Source of the DNA: Falsiroseomonas sp050563535
GTDB taxonomy: Bacteria > Pseudomonadota > Alphaproteobacteria > Acetobacterales > Acetobacteraceae
Direction of reading: 5' to 3'
Length of the DNA: 64,000 bases
Assembly (NCBI RefSeq): GCF_050563535.1
Contig: NZ_JBNXUO010000023.1
Location: 1 to 64,000 of the forward strand
This document shows positions 42,148 through 49,906 of this stretch, in pieces (within the stretch, counting starts at the first letter, position 1; each line of letters begins with the position of its first letter). Under the pieces are notes generated by a model. The model had not been told where the DNA came from. It did not search any database and saw nothing but the letters and a program-made list of their open reading frames with translations. The translations under genes were made by a program, and so were the position numbers.

Positions 42148-42549
42148 TCAGGCCCGGCCGGGCGCGCCCTCGCCGGGTTCGTCCTCCTCGTCCTCGTCCT
42201 CGTCCTCCTCGCGCCATTCGCCGGCGGCCAACTCCACCTCGGGCGTCGGGTTCTCGGCCAGGATGGCCGCGGTCTGCTCGTCGAAGGCGGGCACGACCTC
42301 GGCGCCATCCGGGCCGGGGGTGGCCATGCCGAGCGCCGCGACGGTCGCGGCCGCGACGCGGGCGGACAGGGCGGCCGCGCGCTCGTCCCGGCACTCGACG
42401 ACGATCTCGGCATCCTCGCCGTCGCCCTGGACGACCTCGACGAGGAAGAAGTTCGCACCCTCCCGCGGGCCGGATTCCCACTGGCCCTCCTCGGTCCGGT
42501 GCATCGGGGTGACGGCGATGGAGACGGGGCTGGCGGCGCTGTCGGACAT
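42148..42549 (-). CDS. hypothetical acidic protein
   Basis: A 133-residue soluble protein of unknown family. The first 65 residues have alternating hydrophobic strands (I-A-V-T-P-M-H, F-F-L-V-E-V-V, I-V-V-E-C). The tail is extremely acidic (E-E-D-E-D-E-D-E-E-D), written by GTCCTC-type repeats on the plus strand. A similar acidic tail is seen in DNA mimics and chaperones, but nothing specific supports either. It faces the DUF4255 gene tail to tail. Confidence 0.5.
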   Translation of the reverse strand: MSDSAASPVSIAVTPMHRTEEGQWESGPREGANFFLVEVVQGDGEDAEIVVECRDERAAALSARVAAATVAALGMATPGPDGAEVVPAFDEQTAAILAENPTPEVELAAGEWREEDEDEDEEDEPGEGAPGRA

Positions 42550-42657
42550 GGCGGCTCTCCGGTGGTGACGCGGCGGGAGCGCGCGAGGCGCCCTGCGGAT
42601 GCATCACTGCGCGCGGGTTTCGCCGGCTGTCGAGGGGGAGGTGCCGACCGGCCGATA

Positions 42658-42678
42658 TTGACACTTACTCGCCGGTAA
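42658..42678 (+). promoter_or_regulatory. putative promoter element of the lyase–TRAP operon
   Basis: A perfect -35 hexamer TTGACA (42658–42663) is followed at once by TTAC-N6-GTAA (42665–42678), a small inverted repeat that could be an operator. No convincing -10 is seen at the usual distance. It lies 58 bases before the first start codon of the operon. Confidence 0.3.
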
Positions 42679-42735
42679 CCGCACTCTCGCCGGAACGGCG
42701 CCGCCAGGCCGCGCCGACGGGGGATGGGACGAGAG

Positions 42736-43620
42736 ATGGCAGCCAGGACCTCGGCGCTGCGCGCCCTGCTGGATTCCGGGACCTTCCTGCACATGCCCGC
42801 GGTCTACGACCCGCTCGGCGCCCGCCTGGTCGCGGCAGCGGGGTTCGAGGCGGCCTATGTCGGCGGCTATGTCAGCGGCGCCTCGCGCGCCGTGTCGGAA
42901 CCGCTGATCACCATGACGGAACAGGTGGAGATCGCGGGGCTCGCGGCCGCTGCCGTGCCGATCCCCTTCGTCGCGGATGCGGGGGCGGGCTTCGGCGACC
43001 CGCTGCACACCATGCGGACGGTGCGCGAATTCGCCCGCGCCGGCATCGCCGGCATCCACATCGAGGACCAGCTCTACCCGAAGCGCGCGCACTACCACAA
43101 ATACCAGGTGCATGGCGTGCCGATGGAGGAATTCGCCCTCAAGATCCGCTACGCCTGCCGCGCGCGGGACGAGACGGACCGCGACTTCGTCATCATCGCC
43201 CGCACCGACACCTGCCGCGAGCACGGCCTGGAGGAGGCGGTGCCGCGGCTGAACCGCGCGGCGGAGGAGGGCGCCGATCTCGGCCTGCTGTTCCCCCGCA
43301 ACGCGGAGGAGGCGGAGCGTGCGGTGCGCGAATGCCGCCTGCCGCTGGTCTATGTGATGAGCCGCGGCAACCGCGACGGCCGCCCCATCTTCCCCATCTC
43401 GGAGCTGAAGCGGATGGGCTACGTCGCCTGCATCGACGCGCAGGTGATGCTGCTGCCCGCCTTCGAGGCGCAGCGCCGGATGCTGACGGAACTGCGCGAG
43501 ACCGGCCAATTCACGGGCATGGACGAGGCCGGGTTCCGCACCGCGCGCAAGGCGGTGGAGGACATCATCGGGCTCGAGGATTTCTACCGCATCGAGGAAG
43601 AGACGGTCGAAGGCCGTTGA
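42736..43620 (+). CDS. isocitrate lyase/PEP mutase family protein (oxaloacetate decarboxylase-like)
   Basis: A 294-residue TIM-barrel enzyme. The metal-binding segment is V-A-D-A-G-A-G-F-G (Asp81) and I-E-D-Q (about 109–112). The catalytic loop K-x-C-G-H of isocitrate and methylisocitrate lyases is replaced by K-R-A-H-Y-H, without cysteine. That places it with oxaloacetate decarboxylase or PEP-mutase-like members that make or break C–C bonds next to a keto acid. The start at 42736 has the better ribosome site; ATG at 42724 is possible. First gene of a seven-gene operon with tight spacing. Confidence 0.78.
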   Translation: MAARTSALRALLDSGTFLHMPAVYDPLGARLVAAAGFEAAYVGGYVSGASRAVSEPLITMTEQVEIAGLAAAAVPIPFVADAGAGFGDPLHTMRTVREFARAGIAGIHIEDQLYPKRAHYHKYQVHGVPMEEFALKIRYACRARDETDRDFVIIARTDTCREHGLEEAVPRLNRAAEEGADLGLLFPRNAEEAERAVRECRLPLVYVMSRGNRDGRPIFPISELKRMGYVACIDAQVMLLPAFEAQRRMLTELRETGQFTGMDEAGFRTARKAVEDIIGLEDFYRIEEETVEGR

Positions 43621-43631
43621 GGGGACGCACC

Positions 43632-44234
43632 ATGCCGATCAACATCGACGAGGCCGGGCTCGTCACCATCTTCCCCGAGATCGAAGGGATCCGCGACCCT
43701 GCGCTGCGCCGCGGCGTGGTCGCGATCTGGCTGGAGATCGCGCAGGAATGCGCCTGGTCCCGGCTGGAGGACATCCCGAAGAACCTGGAGGCCGAGAAGG
43801 GTCGCCGCCTGGTGGACCATGTGCGCGGCGTCACGCGCATCGCGCTGTCCATGGCGGAGACGGCGAAGGACCACAGCGGCACGGAGTACGACCGCGACGC
43901 GCTGATCGCCATGTGCCTGCTGCACGATGTCAGCAAGCCGCTGGAATGCGAGCCGGACCCGGATGGCAGGCCCGGCAGCGACCGCGTGCTGGCGGGGCGC
44001 AAGAGCAAGCTGGGCAAAATGATCCAGCATGCCGTCTACGCGACCCACAAGTGCTTCGCCCACGGCCTGCCGCTCGAGGTCGCGCATGTGGTGAACACCC
44101 ACACACACCAGTCCGCCGTGCGCAGCATCACGGTAGAGGGCGCCTACGTGTTCTACGCCGACTACGCCGACAGCGACGCCGTGCTGGTGCCCGCCACCGG
44201 CAAGGGGTTCGTCAGCCGCTGGCACATGGAGTAG
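43632..44234 (+). CDS. HD domain-containing protein
   Basis: A 200-residue metal-dependent phosphohydrolase-fold protein. HD residues: His63 (V-D-H-V), H98-D99 (L-L-H-D-V-S-K), further histidines 133, 139, 144, 152, 157 and 159, and Asp177/180 in Y-A-D-Y-A-D. The abundance of conserved histidines suggests a two- or three-metal site. HD proteins usually cleave phosphate esters, and some act as oxygenases or lyases. Being inside a transport and catabolism operon, a metabolic role is more likely than nucleotide signalling. 12 bases from the gene before and 6 from the gene after. Confidence 0.8.
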   Translation: MPINIDEAGLVTIFPEIEGIRDPALRRGVVAIWLEIAQECAWSRLEDIPKNLEAEKGRRLVDHVRGVTRIALSMAETAKDHSGTEYDRDALIAMCLLHDVSKPLECEPDPDGRPGSDRVLAGRKSKLGKMIQHAVYATHKCFAHGLPLEVAHVVNTHTHQSAVRSITVEGAYVFYADYADSDAVLVPATGKGFVSRWHME

Positions 44235-44240
44235 CGCGCG

Positions 44241-45614
44241 ATGGCCGAGGTCCGCGTCATCGCCGCCACCGGGATGCTGGGGTCCGGCTTCCTGGAATCC
44301 AGCTTCATGCGCGGCATCGACCTGCAGCCCCACGTCATCGCCTGCGATGCCGGGTCGTCCGATGGCGGCCCGTCCTATCTCGGCACCGGGCTGCCCTATT
44401 TCTCGAAGGAGGCGACGAAGCGCGACCTGCGGCTGATGCTGCTGGGGCGGAATCGGGCGAAGGCGCCGATGATCGTCGGCTCCGCCGGCTTCTCCGGCAG
44501 CGATCCCGGCCTCGAATGGATGCGCGACATCGTGCTCGAGATCGCGCGGGAGGAGGGGCTGCGCTTCCGCCTCGGCCTGATCCGGAGCGAGCAGGACAAG
44601 GCGTATCTGAAGCGGCGGCTGGGGGAAGGGCGCATCCTGCCGCTCAGCCCCGCGCCCCCGCTCGACGAGGGCGTGATCGACCGCAGTGCCCGCATCGTCG
44701 GGGTGATGGGGCAGGAGCCGATCCAGGAGGTGCTCGGGCAGGGGGCCGAGGTGGTGCTGACCGGCCGCGCGACGGACACCGCGCTCTACGCCGCCGTGCC
44801 GCTGATGCGGGGCGCCGGCGCGGGCCCGGCCTGGCATGCCGCAAAGACGCTGGAATGCGGCACGGCCGCCACGGTCAGCCGCAAGCGCCCGGACAGCCTC
44901 TTTGCCTGGATCCGCGACGATCATTTCGACGTGGCCCCGCTCGACCCGGAAAGCCGCTGCTCGCCGCAGAGCGTCGCCTCCCACACGCTCTACGAGAACG
45001 CCGATCCCTTCCGCATCATCGAGCCCTCGGGCGTCATCGACACCGAGCCCGCGGTCTACGCCGCGCTCGACGACCGCACGGTGCGCGTCAGCGGGTCGGC
45101 CTTCCGCCATTCGGACCGGGTGACCATCAAGCTGGAAGGGGCGGAGCTCGCGGGCTACCAGACCATCATCGTGGCTGGCGTGCGGGAGCCCTACATCCTC
45201 CGCCAGGTCGACACCTGGCTGGAGGGCATGTTCGCGAAGTTCGCCGACCGCGTGGGGGAGATCTTCGGCGGCCGCGTCGGGCCGGGAGACTACGCGATCC
45301 GCGTCCGCATCTACGGACGCGACGGCGTGATGGGCGCGCTGGAGCCGCTGGCGCACGAGATCGGGCACGAGGCCTGCCTGGTCTTCTCCGTCACCGCGCA
45401 GACGCAGGCGGTGTCGAGGTCCATCGCGAAGTCCTTCAGCCATTTCGCGCTGCACTACCCCATCCCGGAATGGCGCGGCCTGATCAGCGGGCTCGCCTTT
45501 CCCTTCACCCCGGCCGAGATCGAGCGCGGGCCGGTCTACCGCTTCAACCTGCACCACGTCGTCGTGCCCGACGGCCCGACCGAGATGTTCCGCACCGAGA
45601 TGCTGGAGGTCTGA
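44241..45614 (+). CDS. acyclic terpene utilization AtuA family protein (DUF1446)
   Basis: A 457-residue DUF1446 protein. The N-terminal A-C-D-A-G-S-S-D-G-G-P (about 34–44), I-V-G-S-A-G-F-S-G, V-L-T-G-R-A-T-D-T-A-L-Y, H-A-A-K-T-L-E-C-G and late A-Q-T-Q-A-V-S-R-S are the conserved blocks. AtuA is needed for growth on citronellol/geraniol-type terpenes in Pseudomonas, but its reaction is not established. Here it is coupled to a DUF4387 gene and a TRAP transporter instead of the atu acyl-CoA genes, so an acid substrate is more likely than a terpene. Confidence 0.85.
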   Translation: MAEVRVIAATGMLGSGFLESSFMRGIDLQPHVIACDAGSSDGGPSYLGTGLPYFSKEATKRDLRLMLLGRNRAKAPMIVGSAGFSGSDPGLEWMRDIVLEIAREEGLRFRLGLIRSEQDKAYLKRRLGEGRILPLSPAPPLDEGVIDRSARIVGVMGQEPIQEVLGQGAEVVLTGRATDTALYAAVPLMRGAGAGPAWHAAKTLECGTAATVSRKRPDSLFAWIRDDHFDVAPLDPESRCSPQSVASHTLYENADPFRIIEPSGVIDTEPAVYAALDDRTVRVSGSAFRHSDRVTIKLEGAELAGYQTIIVAGVREPYILRQVDTWLEGMFAKFADRVGEIFGGRVGPGDYAIRVRIYGRDGVMGALEPLAHEIGHEACLVFSVTAQTQAVSRSIAKSFSHFALHYPIPEWRGLISGLAFPFTPAEIERGPVYRFNLHHVVVPDGPTEMFRTEMLEV

Positions 45615-45618
45615 GCGC

Positions 45619-45930
45619 ATGGCGAAACTCGGCGAGCTCGCGCGACTGATCCGCAGCAAGAACGCGGGCCCCTTCGTGCTGACCTTCGACGTGATGTTCG
45701 AGGACGAGGCGACCTATCGCCGCGTGCTGGCCAGCGGCGTGCTGACGAAGGAGGTCTTCGCGCGCATCTACCGCCTGCCCCCGGCGGAGGTGATGTTCTT
45801 CGAGCACGACCAGGCGCGCGCCATCAAGATCTCGATCCCGCGCCCGACGGTGCAATGCGACCTCGACGACGGCGACGCCTATGGCGGGCAGCAGCACGCG
45901 CCGCTCGTCGACCTCGACGTGCCGGGCTGA
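45619..45930 (+). CDS. DUF4387 domain protein
   Basis: A 103-residue protein covering the whole DUF4387 domain: L-I-R-S-K-N-A-G-P-F near the start, T-F-D-V-M-F, then an acidic helix and a late I-S-I-P-R-P-T-V-Q-C-D. DUF4387 is regularly encoded next to or fused with DUF1446, suggesting two parts of one enzyme. It starts 4 bases after the DUF1446 stop. The biochemical role is unknown. Confidence 0.85.
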   Translation: MAKLGELARLIRSKNAGPFVLTFDVMFEDEATYRRVLASGVLTKEVFARIYRLPPAEVMFFEHDQARAIKISIPRPTVQCDLDDGDAYGGQQHAPLVDLDVPG

Positions 45931-45935
45931 CCGCG

Positions 45936-46472
45936 ATGAGCATGATCCTGCGGCTGGTCGACCGGATCGAGACCTTCGCGATGGCCTTCTTCTTCTCCGC
46001 AGCCCTGCTGGTGGGGGCGGGGCAGGTGGTCGCGCGCTACGTCTTCAACACGGGCGTCATGTGGTCCGACCAGGCCTTCGTGAAGTTCACCATCTGGGCG
46101 GCGCTGTTCGGCGCGTCCCGCGCGGTGCGGGACGGGCTGCATGTGCGCGTGGACGTGGTGCTGGACCAGTTGCCGCCCGCCGCGCGCCGCCCGGTCGAGA
46201 TGCTCGGCCTCCTCGTCAACATCGCCTTCTGCGGCGCCATGCTGTGGGCCGCCATCGGCTACACGGATTTCCTGATGATGGTCGGCACCACCAACATCGA
46301 CAGCGGCCTTCCCGAATGGATCGCCTTCCTCATCACGCCGACCTTCCTGGCGCTGATGTGCCTGCGCTACGCGGCGCTCATCCCCGTCTCGGCGCGGTCG
46401 CGGTCGGGGGACCCGTGGAAGCCGGACGTGGCGCCGGGCGAGCGCGCGCCGCCCGCCCCCTCGGTGCATTGA
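45936..46472 (+). CDS. TRAP transporter small permease (DctQ)
   Basis: A 178-residue membrane protein with four hydrophobic segments (about 13–34, 48–66, 89–111, 128–147). The DctQ pattern R-Y-V-F-N-T-G-V-M-W-S-D-Q lies between the first two, and R-D-G-L-H-V-R-V-D after the second. Normal family length, unlike the long DctQ at 15152. Its tail is Pro/Arg-rich. Starts 5 bases after the DUF4387 stop. Confidence 0.88.
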   Translation: MSMILRLVDRIETFAMAFFFSAALLVGAGQVVARYVFNTGVMWSDQAFVKFTIWAALFGASRAVRDGLHVRVDVVLDQLPPAARRPVEMLGLLVNIAFCGAMLWAAIGYTDFLMMVGTTNIDSGLPEWIAFLITPTFLALMCLRYAALIPVSARSRSGDPWKPDVAPGERAPPAPSVH

Positions 46473-46484
46473 GGGGCGGCGCGC

Positions 46485-47804
46485 ATGGCCACCATCGCGG
46501 CGGTGACGATCTTCACCCTCCTCACCCTTCTTGGCCTGCCCATCGCGGTGACGCTCGGCGCCGCCACCATGGTCGCGCTGGCGCTGTTCGACCCCATTCC
46601 GCTGCCGCTGCTCGGCCAGAAGCTGCTGGCCAACATCGACAACACCACCCTGATGGCCGTGCCCTTCTTCTTCCTCGCGGCGGCCTTCATGGAGACGGGC
46701 GGGATCGTGCGGCGGCTGGTCGGGCTGGCCACCGCAATGGTCGGCCACCTGCGCGGCGGCATCGGCATGACCGGCGTGCTGGCCTGCATGTTCTTCGCCG
46801 CCATCTCCGGCTCCTCCGGCGCCACCGTCGCGGCCGTGGGGGGCATCATGATCCCGGCAATGATCGCGCATGGCTATTCCAAGCGCTACGCGGTGGGGTC
46901 GATGACCACGGCCGGGTCGCTCGGCATCCTCATCCCGCCTTCGATCCCCATGGTGCTGTACGGCTTCCTCACCGAGACCTCGATCCCGAAGCTGTTCGTG
47001 GCCGGCATCCTGCCCGGCATCGTGCTGGGGCTGATGCTGATGGTCCTCGCCCGCCACCTCGCGATCCGCGAGGGCGTGCCGCCGGCGCCGCAGCAGGACT
47101 GGGCGGAGCGCCGCCGCGCCTTCGTGGATGCGCTGCCCGCGCTCAGCCTGCCGGCCTTCCTGCTGGTCGGCATCTACGGCTTCCCCGCCTTCGAACTCGG
47201 GCCGCTGAAGGTGACGGGCGGCGCCATCTTCACGCCGACCGAGGCGGCGGTGGTCTGCGCCGCCCTGTCCGCGATCATCGGCATCTTCGTCTACCGCGAG
47301 GTGACGCTGCCCGGGCTGATCCGCACGATGCTCGACGTCACGCCCCGCGTCGGCATGATCTTCTGGATCACCACCAACGCCATCCTGTTCTCCTTCCTGC
47401 TGACGCAGGAAGGCGTGCCGGCCGCGCTGTCCGAGTGGCTGGTCGAGATGCAGATGCCGCAATGGCTGTTCCTGCTGCTGGTCAACCTGGTGCTGATCGT
47501 CGCCGGCATCTTCATGGACGGGGTGCCGATGATCCTGCTGTTCATGCCGATGATCTTCCCCGCCGCCGTCTCGCTCGGCATCGACCCGCTGCATCTCTGC
47601 ATCATCGTGGTGGTGAACATCGAGCTGGCGCTGATCTCGCCCCCGGTGGGGATCAACCTCTACGTCTCCTCCACCATCGCGCGCGTGCCGATCCACGAGG
47701 TCGTCGTCTCCTGCCTGCCCTGGGTGGCGGTGGTGGCGCTGATGCTGGTGATCGTCACCTACGTTCCCTGGCTGTCCACCTGGCTTCCTGGCATCCTGTT
47801 CTGA
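46485..47804 (+). CDS. TRAP transporter large permease (DctM)
   Basis: A 439-residue permease with about 12 membrane segments. G-L-P-I-A-V-T-L-G at the start, A-A-I-S-G-S-S-G-A-T-V-A-A-V-G, T-T-A-G-S-L-G-I-L-I-P-P-S-I-P-M-V and F-T-P-T-E-A-A-V-V are DctM hallmarks. It would form the Na+-driven channel with the DctQ encoded just before and take ligand from the receptor encoded next. Confidence 0.92.
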   Translation: MATIAAVTIFTLLTLLGLPIAVTLGAATMVALALFDPIPLPLLGQKLLANIDNTTLMAVPFFFLAAAFMETGGIVRRLVGLATAMVGHLRGGIGMTGVLACMFFAAISGSSGATVAAVGGIMIPAMIAHGYSKRYAVGSMTTAGSLGILIPPSIPMVLYGFLTETSIPKLFVAGILPGIVLGLMLMVLARHLAIREGVPPAPQQDWAERRRAFVDALPALSLPAFLLVGIYGFPAFELGPLKVTGGAIFTPTEAAVVCAALSAIIGIFVYREVTLPGLIRTMLDVTPRVGMIFWITTNAILFSFLLTQEGVPAALSEWLVEMQMPQWLFLLLVNLVLIVAGIFMDGVPMILLFMPMIFPAAVSLGIDPLHLCIIVVVNIELALISPPVGINLYVSSTIARVPIHEVVVSCLPWVAVVALMLVIVTYVPWLSTWLPGILF

Positions 47805-47824
47805 ACGAGAAGGGAGGAACGACC

Positions 47825-48829
47825 ATGCTGAACCGACGCACCCTCGCCGCCGCCCTGGGCACGGCGCTGGCCGCGCCCGCGGTGGTGCGGGCGCAGCAGC
47901 CGCTGCGCGTCATCATCACCAACGAGACGCAGCAGAGCACGCTGAAGGGACAGTCCTGGGACTACTTCAAGCGCGAGCTGGAAGCCGAGATGGGACCCCG
48001 CGTGCGGGTGGAGGTGCATCATTCCGGCACGCTCTACGACCAGCGCAGCCAGGTGCAGGCGCTGCAGCTCGGCGCCATCCAGTTCATCTCGCCGGTCACC
48101 GGCGTCTACGCCGCCACCGCGCCGAAGCTCGCGGTGCTCGGCCTGCCCTACCTGCTGCCGACCGCGCGCGCGGTGCAGGCGGTGACCGAGGACGAGACGC
48201 TGGCGGGCAACCTGTTCGGCGACCTGCGGTCGAAGGCGATGGAGCCGGTGGCCTTCTGGCTGAACGGCGCGCGCGACGTCGGCCGGCCGCGCACCCCCAT
48301 CCTGCGCCCGGGCGACATGCGCGGCGTGAAGATCCGCGTCCCGCCCGGGCCGGGCTATGTCGAGGCGTTCCGCCAGCTCGGCGCCAATGTCGTCACGATC
48401 GACTGGGGCGAAGTGCCGGCCGCGCTGTCCCAGGGGGTGATCGACGCGGTGGAGCCGGTGGCGAATGCCTGGCTCGGCAGCCGCCTCTACGAGATCGCGA
48501 ACCACATCACCCGCGTCGGCTACGTGCTGGACTTCTACGTCGTCGCCACGAACAAGGTCTGGTGGGACCGCCTGCCGGCGCCGACGAAGGAGGTCATGCG
48601 CCGCGTGATGCAGCGCACGACGGAGTGGAACTGGACCAACACCGAACGCGTGAACGAGGAAAGCTACGCACGCATGGCCCAGCTCGGCGCCACCATCCAC
48701 ACCCTGACCCCGCCGCAGCTGGCGGAGTGGAAGGAGGCGATGAAGCCGACCTGGAGCCGCGTCGGCAACCCGTTGGTGGGAGAGGCGGTGATGCGCCGCC
48801 TGGCGCAGATCGGCGAGGCGACGAGCTGA
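47825..48829 (+). CDS. TRAP transporter substrate-binding protein (DctP)
   Basis: A 334-residue periplasmic receptor. Signal M-L-N-R-R-T-L-A-A-A-L-G with cut after V-R-A-Q (about residue 24). DctP features: V-H-H-S-G-T-L-Y-D-Q, the conserved Arg in M-R-G-V-K-I-R-V (ligand carboxylate clamp) and A-L-S-Q-G-V-I-D-A-V-E. Ribosome site GAAGGGAGG. Last gene of the operon, followed by a strong terminator. The ligand should be a carboxylate broken down by the upstream lyase, HD and AtuA/DUF4387 proteins. Confidence 0.9.
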   Translation: MLNRRTLAAALGTALAAPAVVRAQQPLRVIITNETQQSTLKGQSWDYFKRELEAEMGPRVRVEVHHSGTLYDQRSQVQALQLGAIQFISPVTGVYAATAPKLAVLGLPYLLPTARAVQAVTEDETLAGNLFGDLRSKAMEPVAFWLNGARDVGRPRTPILRPGDMRGVKIRVPPGPGYVEAFRQLGANVVTIDWGEVPAALSQGVIDAVEPVANAWLGSRLYEIANHITRVGYVLDFYVVATNKVWWDRLPAPTKEVMRRVMQRTTEWNWTNTERVNEESYARMAQLGATIHTLTPPQLAEWKEAMKPTWSRVGNPLVGEAVMRRLAQIGEATS

Positions 48830-48834
48830 GCGTC

Positions 48835-48867
48835 CCGCCCGCCCCCTTCCTGAAAGGGGGCGGGCGG
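48835..48867. terminator. bidirectional terminator
   Basis: CCGCCCGCCCCCTT and AAGGGGGCGGGCGG form a perfect 14-bp stem with a 5-base loop. It lies between the convergent TRAP receptor and Bug receptor genes, six bases from each stop codon, and can end both. Confidence 0.8.
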
Positions 48868-48872
48868 CCGCT

Positions 48873-49850
48873 TCATCCCTGCCGCGCGCCGGCGGCCTCC
48901 ACCGCCTGGCGCCACTTCACCAGCTCCCTCGCATGGAAGGCCGCGGCCTCGGCCGGGGTGGTGCCGGTCACCGTCGCGCCGAGCTCGGCGAGCCGCGCGC
49001 GGATCGCGGGCTTCGCCAGCGTCGCGCGCGTCTCGGCCGACAGGCGCTCGATGATCGGCGCGGGCGTGCCGGCGGGGGCGAAGAACATCACCCAGGCGCC
49101 GGCATCGAAGCCCGGCACCGTCTCCGCCACCGTCGGCACGCCGGGCAGCAGGGGCGACCGCTCGGCCCCGGTGATCGCCAGCGCGCGCACGCGGTTGTCG
49201 GCCAGGAAGGGCGGCAGGGTCAGGATGCCCTCGATGCACATCTGCACCTCGCCCGACAGGATCGCCTGCACCGTCACCAGCCCGCCGCGATAGGGCACAT
49301 GCGTCGCGTTGAGCCCCGTGGCCGCGCGGATCATCTCCATCGCCAGGTGGTTGGTCGCGCCGACGCCGGAGGAGGCGTAGTTCAGCCGCCCCGGATTGGC
49401 CTTGGAATGCTCCACCAGCTCCGCCAGCGTGCGCGCGGGCAGGGTGGGGGAGATGACCAGCACCTGCGGGAAGCTGACCATGTGCGTCACCGCCACGAAG
49501 TCGCGCGCGACGTCGAAGGGCAGGTTCGGCATCACCGCGGGGTTGATCGCCATGTTGCCCGGCGAGCCGACCAGGAAGGTGTCGCCATCCGGCCGGGCCC
49601 GCGCCGCCGCCTCGGTCCCGATGCTGCCGCCCGCGCCGGTGCGGCTTTCGACGAAGAAGTTGGCGCCCATCCGTTCCGACAGGTCCTGCGCGACCAGCCG
49701 CGCGACGACATCGACGGCGGAACCGGGGGTGAAGGGGAAGATGAAGCGCACCGGCCCGCGCGGCCAGGCCGGCTGCTGCGCCAGCGCGGAGGCAGGCAGG
49801 CCGGCGGCGAGCGAGAGCAGGCCGCGGCGGCCGAGGGCGATGGTCGTCAT
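48873..49850 (-). CDS. Bug family substrate-binding protein
   Basis: A 325-residue receptor with signal peptide (G-R-R-G-L-L-S-L-A-A-G, cut after A-L-A-Q near residue 25). Ligand loop F-I-F-P-F-T-P-G-S-A-V-D-V varies from the common G-G; V-P-Y-R-G-G-L-V-T-V-Q-A-I is the second signature. It lies 56 bases after an MFS transporter gene on the same strand, an unusual partner for a Bug protein. No TctA or TctB in the window. Confidence 0.88.
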   Translation of the reverse strand: MTTIALGRRGLLSLAAGLPASALAQQPAWPRGPVRFIFPFTPGSAVDVVARLVAQDLSERMGANFFVESRTGAGGSIGTEAAARARPDGDTFLVGSPGNMAINPAVMPNLPFDVARDFVAVTHMVSFPQVLVISPTLPARTLAELVEHSKANPGRLNYASSGVGATNHLAMEMIRAATGLNATHVPYRGGLVTVQAILSGEVQMCIEGILTLPPFLADNRVRALAITGAERSPLLPGVPTVAETVPGFDAGAWVMFFAPAGTPAPIIERLSAETRATLAKPAIRARLAELGATVTGTTPAEAAAFHARELVKWRQAVEAAGARQG

Positions 49851-49906
49851 GGTTCGGTTTCCTCCTGCGCGCAGGGTGATGCGGCGGGCAGGGGAAGCGC
49901 AAGCCG

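Noticed and set aside
42180..42215. GTCCTC tandem repeat as an independent repeat element
   Set aside because: It simply encodes the Glu/Asp tail of the minus-strand acidic protein.
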